Shown here piece after piece: positions 33,377-44,326 of a stretch of DNA of 64,000 nt. Position 1 is the first letter of the stretch. Each line of letters starts with the position of its first letter. The notes beneath the pieces are model-generated. The model had not been told where the DNA came from. It worked only from the letters and a program-made list of their open reading frames with translations, and ran no database searches. The translations under genes were made by a program, and so were the position numbers. The stretch comes from Pseudomonas sp. PD9R (GTDB taxonomy: Bacteria > Pseudomonadota > Gammaproteobacteria > Pseudomonadales > Pseudomonadaceae): positions 186,001-250,000 of the forward strand of contig NZ_JAHTMR010000010.1 of the NCBI RefSeq assembly GCF_019200975.1, given 5' to 3'.

Positions 33377-35266
33377 CTAAATACGGAAACTGCCTACCAA
33401 CTGCTGCAACCGCGCCGCCTGCTGCTCAAGATCCGAACAGGCACGCAAAGTCGATTGCAGGTTTTCCACCCCTTCCTGATTGAGCGTATTGATCTCGGTG
33501 ATATCCACGTTGATCGACTCGACCACCGCCGTCTGTTCCTCGGTCGCGGTCGCCACCGACTGGTTCATACCGTCGATTTCGCCGATGCGCTGGGTCACGC
33601 TGCTCAGGCGTTCGCCTGCCAGGTTGGCGATTTCCACGCTGTCCTGACTGTGGCGCTGGCTGTCGCTCATGGTGCTGACGGATTCGCGGGCGCCGACTTG
33701 CAGCTCCTCGATCATGGTTTGCACCTGTTGTGCCGACTCCTGAGTGCGATGCGCCAGGTTGCGCACTTCATCGGCCACCACGGCAAAGCCGCGCCCGGCT
33801 TCACCCGCCCGCGCCGCTTCAATGGCCGCGTTGAGCGCCAGCAGATTGGTTTGCTGGGAGATGCTGGTGATCACTTCGAGAATCTGCCCGATGTTCACGG
33901 TTTTGCTGTTGAGCGATTCGATATTGCTGCTGGAGGCGCTGAGCATGCTGGACAGCTGATTCATCGCGGCAATGCTGCGATCCACCACGTGCTGACCGTC
34001 TTCGGCCAGGCTGCGGGCATCGCTGGCCTGAGTCGACGCTTGCGCGGCGTTGCGGGCAATTTCCTGGGCCGCGGCGCCAAGTTGATTGATCGCCGCCGCG
34101 ACACTGTTGGTACGCGATGCTTGCTGGTCGGAGTTGTACATCGACGAGTTCGAGGCCGCGACCACACGCAAGGCCACTTCGTTGACCTGCCCGGTGGCCG
34201 AGCACACCTCACGGATCGAACCATGAACCCGCTCGACAAAACGGTTGAACGCGGTGCCGAGGATGCCGAACTCATCGTTGTTGACAATGGTCAGGCGTTT
34301 GGTCAGGTCGCCTTCACCGTCGGCAATGTCAGCCATGGCGCGGGTCATGACGTGCAGCGGCTGGATCAGGAAGCGGATCAGCATGCCCAGCAGGGCGATG
34401 ATGATCACCACGGAAATGACCGTTGCAACGACTGCCGATGCGCGGAATTCGCTGAGCATCGCGAAGGCTTTTTCCTTATCGACTGACAGACCGATGTACC
34501 AGTTGACCGAGGGCAGGCCTTTGATCGGGGTGAATGTGACGATGCGGGTTTTACCATTCACTTCCACTTCGCTGAAGTCGCGGCTGATATGCGGGGTATT
34601 TTGTGGGTACGCCTCGCTCAGGGACTTCATCACCAGGGCTTTGTCCGGGTGAACCAGGATCTTGCCGTCGGCGCTGACCAGAAAGGCGTAGCCCATGCCG
34701 TCGAAATCGCGAGCGCTGAGTGTGTCGATCAGGGTTTGCAGGCTGAGGTCACCGCCGACCACGCCGACGCTTTGCCCGGCTTTTTTCGAGGCGGTGGCCA
34801 TGGAAATGATGGTTTGGCCGGTGGCCGCATCGACATAGGGTTCAGTCAGGGTCGGGGTGCTGCTGTTTTCCGCGCCTTTGTACCAAGGGCGGACCCGAGG
34901 GTCGAAACCGTCGGGCATCTTCGCATCCGGACGGATGGTGAAATGTCCGGTGGCGTCGCCCAGGTAGGACGCCATGAAGGTCGATGTCAGTGCTTTCTGC
35001 TCAAGCAGGGCGGCTACGTTGGCTTGTTCCGGGTTGATGGCAATATTTTGCGAGAGGTTCTCGATCAGCAGAATACGGCCGGTCAGCCAGGTCTGGATGT
35101 TGTTGGCGGTGACGTCGCCCATCTCATTGAGGTAGTTGTTCAGGTCCGCGCGGATGGCGTTGCGCTGTAAATAGTCGTTGTAGAGGGTGAATGAGGTGAA
35201 GGTGGCAATCACGATGAGGGCGGCGGCAAGCAGGATTTTATGGCTGAAGCGTAGATTTTTGTTCAT
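33377..35266 (-). CDS. Methyl-accepting chemotaxis protein with dCache sensor (PctA/B/C-like)
   Basis: The 629-residue chemoreceptor has an N-terminal membrane helix, a periplasmic double Cache domain (about 35-275), a second helix (VATVISVVIIIALLGMLIRF), a HAMP domain and a cytoplasmic signalling domain with the hairpin EAARAGEAGRGFAVVADEVR. The Cache domain carries RVRPWY, a later tyrosine in EPYVDA and GGDLS, which fits the amino-acid binding pattern of PctA-type receptors. The ligand is therefore likely an amino acid, by inference. The C-terminus ends VGSFRI with no CheR-tethering pentapeptide. It is transcribed alone, divergently from the DUF853 gene. Confidence 0.92.
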   Translation of the reverse strand: MNKNLRFSHKILLAAALIVIATFTSFTLYNDYLQRNAIRADLNNYLNEMGDVTANNIQTWLTGRILLIENLSQNIAINPEQANVAALLEQKALTSTFMASYLGDATGHFTIRPDAKMPDGFDPRVRPWYKGAENSSTPTLTEPYVDAATGQTIISMATASKKAGQSVGVVGGDLSLQTLIDTLSARDFDGMGYAFLVSADGKILVHPDKALVMKSLSEAYPQNTPHISRDFSEVEVNGKTRIVTFTPIKGLPSVNWYIGLSVDKEKAFAMLSEFRASAVVATVISVVIIIALLGMLIRFLIQPLHVMTRAMADIADGEGDLTKRLTIVNNDEFGILGTAFNRFVERVHGSIREVCSATGQVNEVALRVVAASNSSMYNSDQQASRTNSVAAAINQLGAAAQEIARNAAQASTQASDARSLAEDGQHVVDRSIAAMNQLSSMLSASSSNIESLNSKTVNIGQILEVITSISQQTNLLALNAAIEAARAGEAGRGFAVVADEVRNLAHRTQESAQQVQTMIEELQVGARESVSTMSDSQRHSQDSVEIANLAGERLSSVTQRIGEIDGMNQSVATATEEQTAVVESINVDITEINTLNQEGVENLQSTLRACSDLEQQAARLQQLVGSFRI

Positions 35267-35347
35267 GGCTTGAGGTTCCGCTAAGGTCTTAATGTCCAGC
35301 GCGTGCTTTTATAAAGGAACGCGAAATGGGCAGTGTTGAAAGCAAGT

Positions 35348-35418
35348 GATATTTCCATCGCTCCCTAAGGGAAATATCCGGCCAGATTGTGTCTGTCTGC
35401 TTTGTCGATATTTCTATC
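35348..35418. promoter_or_regulatory. Repeated GATATTTC half-sites in a divergent promoter region
   Basis: GATATTTCC (35348-35356) and GGAAATATC (35370-35378) form a perfect 9-bp inverted repeat. A third copy, reading GATATTTCTATCGG, starts at about 35407 and repeats the first in direct orientation, about 60 bp away. The sites lie between the chemoreceptor and the DUF853 gene and look like an operator set; the regulator is unknown. Confidence 0.5.
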
Positions 35419-35444
35419 GGCCGTGTAGGACCAAAAGTTTAACC

Positions 35445-36938
35445 ATGGGTGACCAAATGCCTGACTCATTGCAACTCGTTATCGGCGCTGATCTCGCGGG
35501 GCAGCCCATTGCCCAGGCCATGCGCCTGGCCAACCGTCACGGTTTGATTGCGGGCGCTACCGGGACCGGCAAAACCGTCACCTTGCAACGACTGGCTGAA
35601 GCCTTCAGCGACGCCGGCGTGGCGGTGTTCGCTGCCGATATCAAAGGTGACCTGTGCGGTCTGGGTGCCGCCGGCAATCCCCAGGGCAAAGTCGCCGAGC
35701 GCATCGCCGCAATGCCCTGGCTGAACCACAAGCCTCAGGCGTATCCGGTCACGCTGTGGGACGTTCATGGTCAGTCCGGTCATCCATTGCGCACGACCTT
35801 GAGTGAAATGGGCCCGCTGTTGTTGGGAAGCTTGCTGGAATTGACCGACAGCCAGCAGTCGGCGCTGTACGCCGCGTTCAAAGTGGCGGACCGCGAAGGT
35901 CTGTTGCTGCTGGATCTGAAAGACCTGAAGGCGCTGCTCAATCACCTCAAGGACCACCCGGAACTGCTGGGCGACGACACGGCGCTGATGACCACCGGAT
36001 CCAGTCAGGCCTTGCTGCGGCGTCTGGCCACCCTTGAACAGCAGGGGGCTGAAGCGCTGTTCGGCGAACCGGCGTTGCAACTCGAAGACATTTTGCAACC
36101 GGCCGCCGATGGTCGCGGACGTATTCACTTGCTTGATGCCAGTCGTCTGGTTCATGAATCGCCGAAGGTCTACGCGACGTTCCTGTTGTGGTTGCTGGCC
36201 GAATTGTTCGAGCAACTGCCGGAACGCGGCGATGCGGACAAGCCGCTGCTGGCGCTGTTTTTCGACGAGGCGCATTTGTTGTTTGCTGGCACGCCCAAGG
36301 CGTTACAGGATCGGCTGGAACAAGTGGTGCGGCTGATTCGATCGAAAGGTGTGGGCGTGTATTTCGTTACCCAATCGCCGGACGACTTGCCGGATGACGT
36401 GCTGGCGCAGCTGGGTTTGCGCATCCAGCACGGCTTGCGCGCGTTCACCGCCAAGGAGCAAAAATCCCTGCGTGCGGTGGCTGATGGATTCCGGCCGAAT
36501 CCGGCGTTCGACACGTTGTCGGTGCTGACCGAACTCGGGATCGGCGAGGCGCTGGTTGGCACATTGCAAGAGAAGGGCACGCCGGAGATGGTCCAGCGGG
36601 TCCTTGTGGCACCGCCGCAATCGCGTATCGGGCCGTTAAGCGACGCCGAGCGTGCGGCGCTGATTGCCAGTTCGCCGTTGCAGGGGCGTTATGACAAGCC
36701 CATCGACCGCGAGTCTGCCTATGAAGTGCTGATGGGGCGCAAAGGCCTGGCGCCTGAAGCCGACGTCACAGCAGAGAAAAAAGCAGAACCGAGTTTCACC
36801 GAACAGGCCGGGGAATTCCTCGGTACGGCGGCGGGGCAGGCATTGAAGTCAGCGATGCGCCAGGCAGCCAATCAGCTGGGGCGGCAGTTGGTGCGCGGGT
36901 TGATGGGGTCTTTGCTTGGCGGCAGCAAACGCCGCTAA
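35445..36938 (+). CDS. HerA/DUF853-family ATPase
   Basis: The 497-residue protein is a P-loop ATPase of the HerA-FtsK group (DUF853). The Walker A is AGATGTGKTVTLQRLAEAF, the Walker B LLALFFDEAHLLFAG, and a downstream VYFVTQSPDDLPDDVL segment contains sensor-like residues; the C-terminal tail is basic and hydrophobic (RQLVRGLMGSLLGGSKRR). DUF853 proteins resemble DNA-translocating helicases, but a physiological role is not established. Two in-frame ATGs (35445 and 35457) are possible; the second has GGGTGA close ahead. Confidence 0.88.
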   Translation: MGDQMPDSLQLVIGADLAGQPIAQAMRLANRHGLIAGATGTGKTVTLQRLAEAFSDAGVAVFAADIKGDLCGLGAAGNPQGKVAERIAAMPWLNHKPQAYPVTLWDVHGQSGHPLRTTLSEMGPLLLGSLLELTDSQQSALYAAFKVADREGLLLLDLKDLKALLNHLKDHPELLGDDTALMTTGSSQALLRRLATLEQQGAEALFGEPALQLEDILQPAADGRGRIHLLDASRLVHESPKVYATFLLWLLAELFEQLPERGDADKPLLALFFDEAHLLFAGTPKALQDRLEQVVRLIRSKGVGVYFVTQSPDDLPDDVLAQLGLRIQHGLRAFTAKEQKSLRAVADGFRPNPAFDTLSVLTELGIGEALVGTLQEKGTPEMVQRVLVAPPQSRIGPLSDAERAALIASSPLQGRYDKPIDRESAYEVLMGRKGLAPEADVTAEKKAEPSFTEQAGEFLGTAAGQALKSAMRQAANQLGRQLVRGLMGSLLGGSKRR

Positions 36939-36944
36939 AAAACA

Positions 36945-37025
36945 AAAAATCGCAGCCTGCGGCAGCTCCTGCAGGGGAATGCATTCCAAATGTAAGAGCT
37001 GCCGCAGGCCGCGATCTTTTGTTTT
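36945..37025. repeat. REP element pair (GTAGGAGCTGCC family)
   Basis: Copies AATCGCAGCCTGCGGCAGCT and TGTAAGAGCTGCCGCAGGCC lie between two convergent genes and, with flanking A and T runs, may also end their transcripts. Confidence 0.9.
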
Positions 37026-37030
37026 TGCCT

Positions 37031-37486
37031 TTAGACTTTGGGCCTGGCGTGCGCTGCCAAGCGCTCAAGCGCGGCCCGCAGATTCGGATCGCTGATGCCA
37101 TCAGCCGTCGCCTGAATGGTCGCCGCCGCATCATTGGACAAATCCATCGTGTGCCCGGCCGCACCCTGCTGAACGGTCGGCGGCTGCACCTTGAACAGAA
37201 TACGCGTGAGGTTGGCGAACTCGTCGAACATCTGCAGTTGCCGTTGCAGGCGCTTTTGCTGGTAGCGCAGGCGGGTGGCCCAATGGCCGTCGGTGACAAT
37301 CAGCAACAAACTGCCTTCGCGCCACGATGCCACATGGCAATGCTCGCGGGCGGCCGGCTGCAGTTGGCTTTCCAGCAGGCGTTGCAGATGGCCCAGGCGT
37401 TGAGCGTGGCCAAAAATGGCTTTGAGCGGCTTGGCTTCGCGAAGCAGAACGGCGGGTGCTCTGGCCGTAAGAGGGCGAAAAGCCAT
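37031..37486 (-). CDS. DciA-like protein (DUF721)
   Basis: The 151-residue protein contains a DUF721/DciA domain: LKAIFGHAQRLGHLQRLLES and then CHVASWREGSLLLIVTDGHW, followed by LRYQQKRLQRQL. DciA proteins load the replicative helicase DnaB in bacteria without DnaC, which includes pseudomonads. The location beside secA is the usual one for this gene in the genus. The start at 37486 follows CAGGTG; 29 upstream codons run into the intergenic region and are not supported. Confidence 0.82.
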   Translation of the reverse strand: MAFRPLTARAPAVLLREAKPLKAIFGHAQRLGHLQRLLESQLQPAAREHCHVASWREGSLLLIVTDGHWATRLRYQQKRLQRQLQMFDEFANLTRILFKVQPPTVQQGAAGHTMDLSNDAAATIQATADGISDPNLRAALERLAAHARPKV

Positions 37487-37793
37487 GATCAGACACCTGA
37501 AGTAACAGAGCCGCCATGGTAGCAGAAAGCACCGGATACACCCGACCCATTGCTTTGCGCGCGCTTTACCCATTAAATCAACAAGTAACTTCTGTCGTGA
37601 ATGGCTTGAAGTTCAGCAATTAGCCCCTATTTTAAGTGAGCCCCGTCAAAGCGCTGTGCCAGCATCGTGGAATAACGCCACTTTCCTCTCCATCGTTTCC
37701 GGGTAGAATGCTCGTTCGCATGCGGCCATGAGGGCTGCACGGGCGACTCACGGGGCCGCCCTCCATCCCTTTAGTGTGGAAGATCCTGCCGAT
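37487..37793 (+). other. Intergenic region upstream of secA
   Basis: The 307-bp gap holds a possible sigma-70 promoter, TTGAAG (37606-37611) and TATTTT (37628-37633) with 16-bp spacing, and a TAGAAT near 37706 closer to secA. I see no secM-type regulatory gene between dciA and secA, and no other frame worth calling. Confidence 0.45.
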
Positions 37794-40529
<2,736 letters not shown>

Positions 40530-40553
40530 AACCCGTTTCATACGCTGAAATAC

Positions 40554-40590
40554 CCGCGCCGCGACCGGCTTATGCCGTCGCGGCGTTTTG
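40554..40590 (+). terminator. Rho-independent terminator after secA
   Basis: CGCCGCGAC pairs perfectly with GTCGCGGCG around an 11-nt loop and is followed by TTTTG, 27 bp beyond the secA stop codon. Confidence 0.85.
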
Positions 40591-40650
40591 CCATTCAAAC
40601 CACCGCACTTCCTCAAGCGGTGCAGACATCATCTAGTTAGGAGCGCATTC

Positions 40651-41868
40651 ATGGCTGTTGGTCTTGGTCCTTTGCCAACGTTGCACCCGGTTGCCGGTTT
40701 TGAACTCGGTATCGCCTCGGCCGGTATCAAGCGCCCGGGGCGCAAGGATGTTGTGGTCATGCGCTGTGCCGAAGGCTCCACCGTGGCGGGCGTATTTACC
40801 CTGAACGCTTTTTGCGCCGCGCCGGTGATCCTGGCCAGGCAGCGCGTGCAAGGCCCAGTGCGTTACCTGCTGACCAACACCGGCAATGCCAACGCCGGCA
40901 CCGGCGAACCAGGCCTGGCTGCCGCCGAGCGCACTTGCGCCAAGCTGGCTGAGCTGACCGGCGTCGATGCGAGCCTGGTGCTGCCGTACTCCACGGGTGT
41001 GATCGGCGAGCCGCTGCCGGTCGAGAAGATCGAAGGTGCGCTGCAAGCCGCCCTCGACGACCTGTCGATCCACAACTGGGAAGCTGCCGCCACCGGCATC
41101 ATGACCACTGACACCTTGCCTAAAGGGGCCAGCCGCCAGTTCCAGCATGATGGCGTGACCATCACCGTTACCGGCATCAGCAAAGGCGCGGGCATGATTC
41201 GCCCGAACATGGCGACCATGCTTGGCTACATCGCTACCGATGCCAAAGTCTCGCGCGATGTACTGCAAAACCTGATGCTGGACGGTGCCAACAAGTCGTT
41301 CAACCGCATCACCATTGACGGCGACACCTCGACCAACGACTGCTGCATGCTGATCGCCACCGGTCAGGCTGCGCTGCCGGAAATCACCCGTGCCGAGGGC
41401 GAGTTGTTCGGTAAATTGAAACAGGCGGTGTTCGAAGTGTGCATGGACGTGGCTCAGGCCATCGTCCGCGATGGTGAAGGCGCGACCAAGTTCGTTACTG
41501 TTGAAGTCAACGGCGGCGGCAATCACCAGGAATGCCTGGATGTCGGTTACACCGTGGCTCACTCGCCGCTGATCAAGACCGCGCTGTTCGCCTCTGACCC
41601 GAACTGGGGCCGCATCCTGGCCGCTGTGGGCCGTGCCGGCGTGCCGAACCTGGACGTGAGCAAGATTGACGTGTTCCTCGGCGAAGTGTGCATCGCCAGC
41701 CGTGGCGCGCGCGCTGCGACCTACACCGAAGCCCAGGGCGCGGCTGTGATGCAGCAGGAAGAAATCACCATTCGTATCGAACTGGGTCGCGGCGATTGCA
41801 GCGAAACCATCTGGACCACCGACCTGTCCCACGAATACGTGAAAATCAACGCCGAGTACCGTACTTAA
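40651..41868 (+). CDS. argJ: Bifunctional glutamate N-acetyltransferase / ornithine acetyltransferase
   Basis: The 405-residue enzyme moves the acetyl group from N-acetylornithine to glutamate (and can use acetyl-CoA) in the arginine pathway. The self-cleavage region KGAGMIRPNMATMLGYIATD is present, with the nucleophilic Thr of ATML near residue 188; cleavage before it gives the alpha and beta chains. The NTGNANAGTGEPG and DPNWGRILAAVGRAG stretches are typical. The ATG follows TAGGAG. It lies between two repeat or terminator structures and is probably monocistronic. Confidence 0.96.
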   Translation: MAVGLGPLPTLHPVAGFELGIASAGIKRPGRKDVVVMRCAEGSTVAGVFTLNAFCAAPVILARQRVQGPVRYLLTNTGNANAGTGEPGLAAAERTCAKLAELTGVDASLVLPYSTGVIGEPLPVEKIEGALQAALDDLSIHNWEAAATGIMTTDTLPKGASRQFQHDGVTITVTGISKGAGMIRPNMATMLGYIATDAKVSRDVLQNLMLDGANKSFNRITIDGDTSTNDCCMLIATGQAALPEITRAEGELFGKLKQAVFEVCMDVAQAIVRDGEGATKFVTVEVNGGGNHQECLDVGYTVAHSPLIKTALFASDPNWGRILAAVGRAGVPNLDVSKIDVFLGEVCIASRGARAATYTEAQGAAVMQQEEITIRIELGRGDCSETIWTTDLSHEYVKINAEYRT

Positions 41869-41881
41869 GACCGATTCGAAC

Positions 41882-41980
41882 CCATCGCGAGCAGGCTCGC
41901 TCCCCACAGGAGATCACCAGTGAACGCCGTAGTTGTTTACGACACGATCAAATGTGGGAGCGAGCCCGCTCGCGATGGCG
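41882..41980. repeat. REP-like pair, CATCGCGAGC-family
   Basis: CATCGCGAGCAGGCTCGCTC and GGGAGCGAGCCCGCTCGCGA are inverted copies about 60 bp apart between argJ and the GST gene. They belong to the second repeat family, in its TCGCGA variant. Confidence 0.9.
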
Positions 41981-42033
41981 GTCCGTCAGTCGTCAACTAG
42001 ACTGGCCCGCTCCCCCATCAAAAGGTCCCGAAC

Positions 42034-42666
42034 ATGAGCCTGCACCTGATCATCGGCGACAAACTGTTTTCCTCCTGGTCCCTGCGCGGCACCTTGGCCC
42101 TGGATCTGGCCGGCGCGCCCCACACCGAAGAACTGATCAAACTCAACCAGCCGGACACCCGCGAGCGTCTGCTCAAGCATTCGCCGACCGGCAAAGTCCC
42201 GCTGTTGAAAACCGAACACGGCACCATCGCCGATTCCCTGGCGATTGCCGAATACCTGGCAGAACAGTTTCCCGAGGCCGACCTCTGGCCCAAAGACACC
42301 GCCGCCCGTGCCCAGGCGCGTTCGGCTTGCGCGCAGATGCACAGCGGTTTTTTCGCTATGCGCGGCAACATGCCGTTCGACCTGAGCCATGATGCACCGC
42401 TGTCGCCAACACCGACCGACGTCCAGGCCGATGTTGATCGTATGTCTGCCCTCTGGGCCGAGTGCCGCGCCGCTGCGACCGAAAGTGGGCCGTACCTGTT
42501 CGGCCGTTTGACTTTGGCTGATGCCTTTTTCGCGCCGATTGCCGTGCGTTTGCGCACCTATCAAGTGAAACTGCCTGCGGTCGACGAAGCCTATGTCGAC
42601 ACGTTGTACCAATGGCCAGCCTTCAAGGCTTGGCAGAAAGCAGGACTGGAGGAAATCGAGCGGTGA
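42034..42666 (+). CDS. Glutathione S-transferase family protein
   Basis: The 210-residue protein has the thioredoxin-like N-terminal GST domain (LIIGDKLFSSWSLRGTLALD, then TGKVPLLKTEHGTIADSLAI with the cis-Pro and Ser that bind glutathione) and the helical C-terminal domain (YLFGRLTLADAFFAPIAVRL). SSWS resembles the active site of zeta/phi-like bacterial GSTs; the substrate is unknown. It overlaps the next gene as GTGA, so the two are coupled. Confidence 0.88.
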   Translation: MSLHLIIGDKLFSSWSLRGTLALDLAGAPHTEELIKLNQPDTRERLLKHSPTGKVPLLKTEHGTIADSLAIAEYLAEQFPEADLWPKDTAARAQARSACAQMHSGFFAMRGNMPFDLSHDAPLSPTPTDVQADVDRMSALWAECRAAATESGPYLFGRLTLADAFFAPIAVRLRTYQVKLPAVDEAYVDTLYQWPAFKAWQKAGLEEIER

Positions 42667-43607
42667 AACGAGTACACGTAGCCGCCGCCGTTATCCGTGA
42701 TAACAGCGGCAAAATCCTCATCGCCCGCCGTGCCGACACCCAGCACCAAGGCGGCCTGTGGGAGTTCCCCGGCGGCAAGGTCGAGGCCGACGAATCGGTC
42801 GAAACTGCTCTGGCCCGCGAGCTGCAAGAGGAGTTGGGCATTGTGGTTGGCGCGGCGCGCCCGCTGATCAAAGTCCGTCACGATTACCCGGACAAGCAGG
42901 TGTTGCTGGATGTCTGGGAAGTCTCGGCGTTTACCGGCGAGCCACACGGTGCCGAAGGCCAGCCTTTGGCCTGGGTGACAGCGCGGGATCTGGCGGGTTA
43001 CGAATTCCCCGAGGCCAACCGCCCGATCGTTGCCGCGGCACGATTGCCCGAGCAATACCTGATCACCCCGGAAGACCTGGAAACCCCGGCCTTGCTGCGG
43101 GGCATTCAGAAAGCCATCGCCGGCGGTATCAAGCTGATCCAGTTGCGTGCACCGAACGGCTACGACCCGAAATACCGCGACCTGGCTGTCGACGCAGCGG
43201 GCCTGTGTGCCGGCAAGGCGCAGTTGATGATCAAGGGTCCGTTCGAATGGCTGGGGGACTTCCCGTCCGCCGGTTGGCACATCACCTCGGTGCAACTGCG
43301 CAAGTACGCCGCTGCCGGTCGCCCGCTGCCTGCGTCGCGCTGGTTGGCGGCGTCCTGCCATAACGCCGAAGAGCTGGCGCTGGCTGAAGAGATGGGTGTG
43401 GACTTTGTGACGTTGTCACCGGTTCAGCCGACCCTGACTCATCCGGGGGCTCAGCCGTTGGGTTGGGAGCAGGCCTCTACCTTGATCGAGGGTTTCAGCA
43501 AACCGGTGTTCTTGCTCGGTGGCGTGGGGCCTGCGGAGGTTCAGAAAGCTTGGGCTGCTGGTGCTCAGGGCGTGGCGGGGATTCGGGCGTTTTGGCCTGA
43601 GGCCTGA
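42663..43607 (+). CDS. mutT: Nudix hydrolase fused to a thiamine-phosphate-synthase-like domain
   Basis: The 314-residue protein starts with a MutT-type Nudix domain; the Nudix box is GKVEADESVETALARELQEE and then LGI, matching GX5EX7REUXEEXGU. It should hydrolyse 8-oxo-dGTP. The C-terminal half (about 140-314) has a TIM-barrel shape like ThiE (KAIAGGIKLIQLRAPNG, then ASCHNAEELALAEEMGVDFV and GGVGPAEVQKAWAAGAQGVA), but the usual ThiE substrate residues are not all conserved (GWHITSVQ in place of the usual GVHLGQxD). This fusion is common in pseudomonads. The GTG start overlaps the GST stop codon. Confidence 0.9.
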   Translation: MKRVHVAAAVIRDNSGKILIARRADTQHQGGLWEFPGGKVEADESVETALARELQEELGIVVGAARPLIKVRHDYPDKQVLLDVWEVSAFTGEPHGAEGQPLAWVTARDLAGYEFPEANRPIVAAARLPEQYLITPEDLETPALLRGIQKAIAGGIKLIQLRAPNGYDPKYRDLAVDAAGLCAGKAQLMIKGPFEWLGDFPSAGWHITSVQLRKYAAAGRPLPASRWLAASCHNAEELALAEEMGVDFVTLSPVQPTLTHPGAQPLGWEQASTLIEGFSKPVFLLGGVGPAEVQKAWAAGAQGVAGIRAFWPEA

Positions 43608-43628
43608 CTCTGTAGTGATACCGCTGGC

Positions 43629-43725
43629 CCCTTCGCGGGCAAGCCTCGCTCCTACAGAATTTACGTCGTTCGCAATTTTTGTGATCGACTAAAAACCCGT
43701 AGGAGCGAAGCTTGCTCGCGAAGGC
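43629..43725. repeat. REP-like pair, second family (GGAGCGA-GCTTGC)
   Basis: CCTTCGCGGGCAAGCCTCGC and TAGGAGCGAAGCTTGCTCGC are inverted copies across an AT-rich spacer between the mutT and adenosyltransferase genes. Confidence 0.9.
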
Positions 43726-43742
43726 GTCCTGACAGGCGCCGA

Positions 43743-44324
43743 CTAAACCTGAGGTTTCGCCGCAGGTTGCCAAAGAATCTCCGCAATCCCTTGCCTCCTG
43801 GCAGTCAGGCGCGCTGCAACAAACAACAAATCCGACAGCCGATTGATATAGGCCAATCCCACACCGGCCAACGGTTCAATCGCATTCAAATGCTGACACC
43901 GACGTTCGGCACTGCGCGCCAGGCTGCGACAGACATGCGCCTGGGCAATCAGCATTGAACCGCCCGGCAGAATGAAGTTCTCCAGCGGCCCCAGTTCTTC
44001 GTTCCACACATCGATTGCCGCTTCCAGGCGTTCGATTTCTCCGGCATTCAACGCCTGATACTCCGGCATCGCCAGTTCGCCACCGAGGTCAAACAATCGA
44101 TGTTGGCAGGGTGCCAAAACGTCGATCACTTCCTTCAATCCTGGGTACTGGGCGACTTCCGCTGCCAGCCCGGCCAGTAAAACGCCGACCTGGCTGTTCA
44201 GCGTATCGACCTCGCCAATAGCCTCGATCCGCGGATGATCCTTGGGCACGCGGCGGCCGTCGCCCAGGCCGGTTTCGCCTTTGTCGCCGGCGCGCGTGTA
44301 AATCTTCGACAGGCGAAAGCCCAT
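43743..44324 (-). CDS. Cob(I)alamin adenosyltransferase, PduO type
   Basis: The 193-residue enzyme transfers adenosyl from ATP to cob(I)alamin, making coenzyme B12. It begins SKIYTRAGDKGETGLGDGRR, the PduO-type ATP-binding motif, and carries FILPGGSMLIAQAHVCRSLA with RSAERR near the active site. Family: ATP:co(I)rrinoid adenosyltransferase, PF01923. The ATG follows GAGGT. It sits 2 bp after the histidine kinase gene and may be cotranscribed with it, although no functional tie is evident. Confidence 0.93.
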   Translation of the reverse strand: MGFRLSKIYTRAGDKGETGLGDGRRVPKDHPRIEAIGEVDTLNSQVGVLLAGLAAEVAQYPGLKEVIDVLAPCQHRLFDLGGELAMPEYQALNAGEIERLEAAIDVWNEELGPLENFILPGGSMLIAQAHVCRSLARSAERRCQHLNAIEPLAGVGLAYINRLSDLLFVAARLTARRQGIAEILWQPAAKPQV

Positions 44325-44326
44325 GG

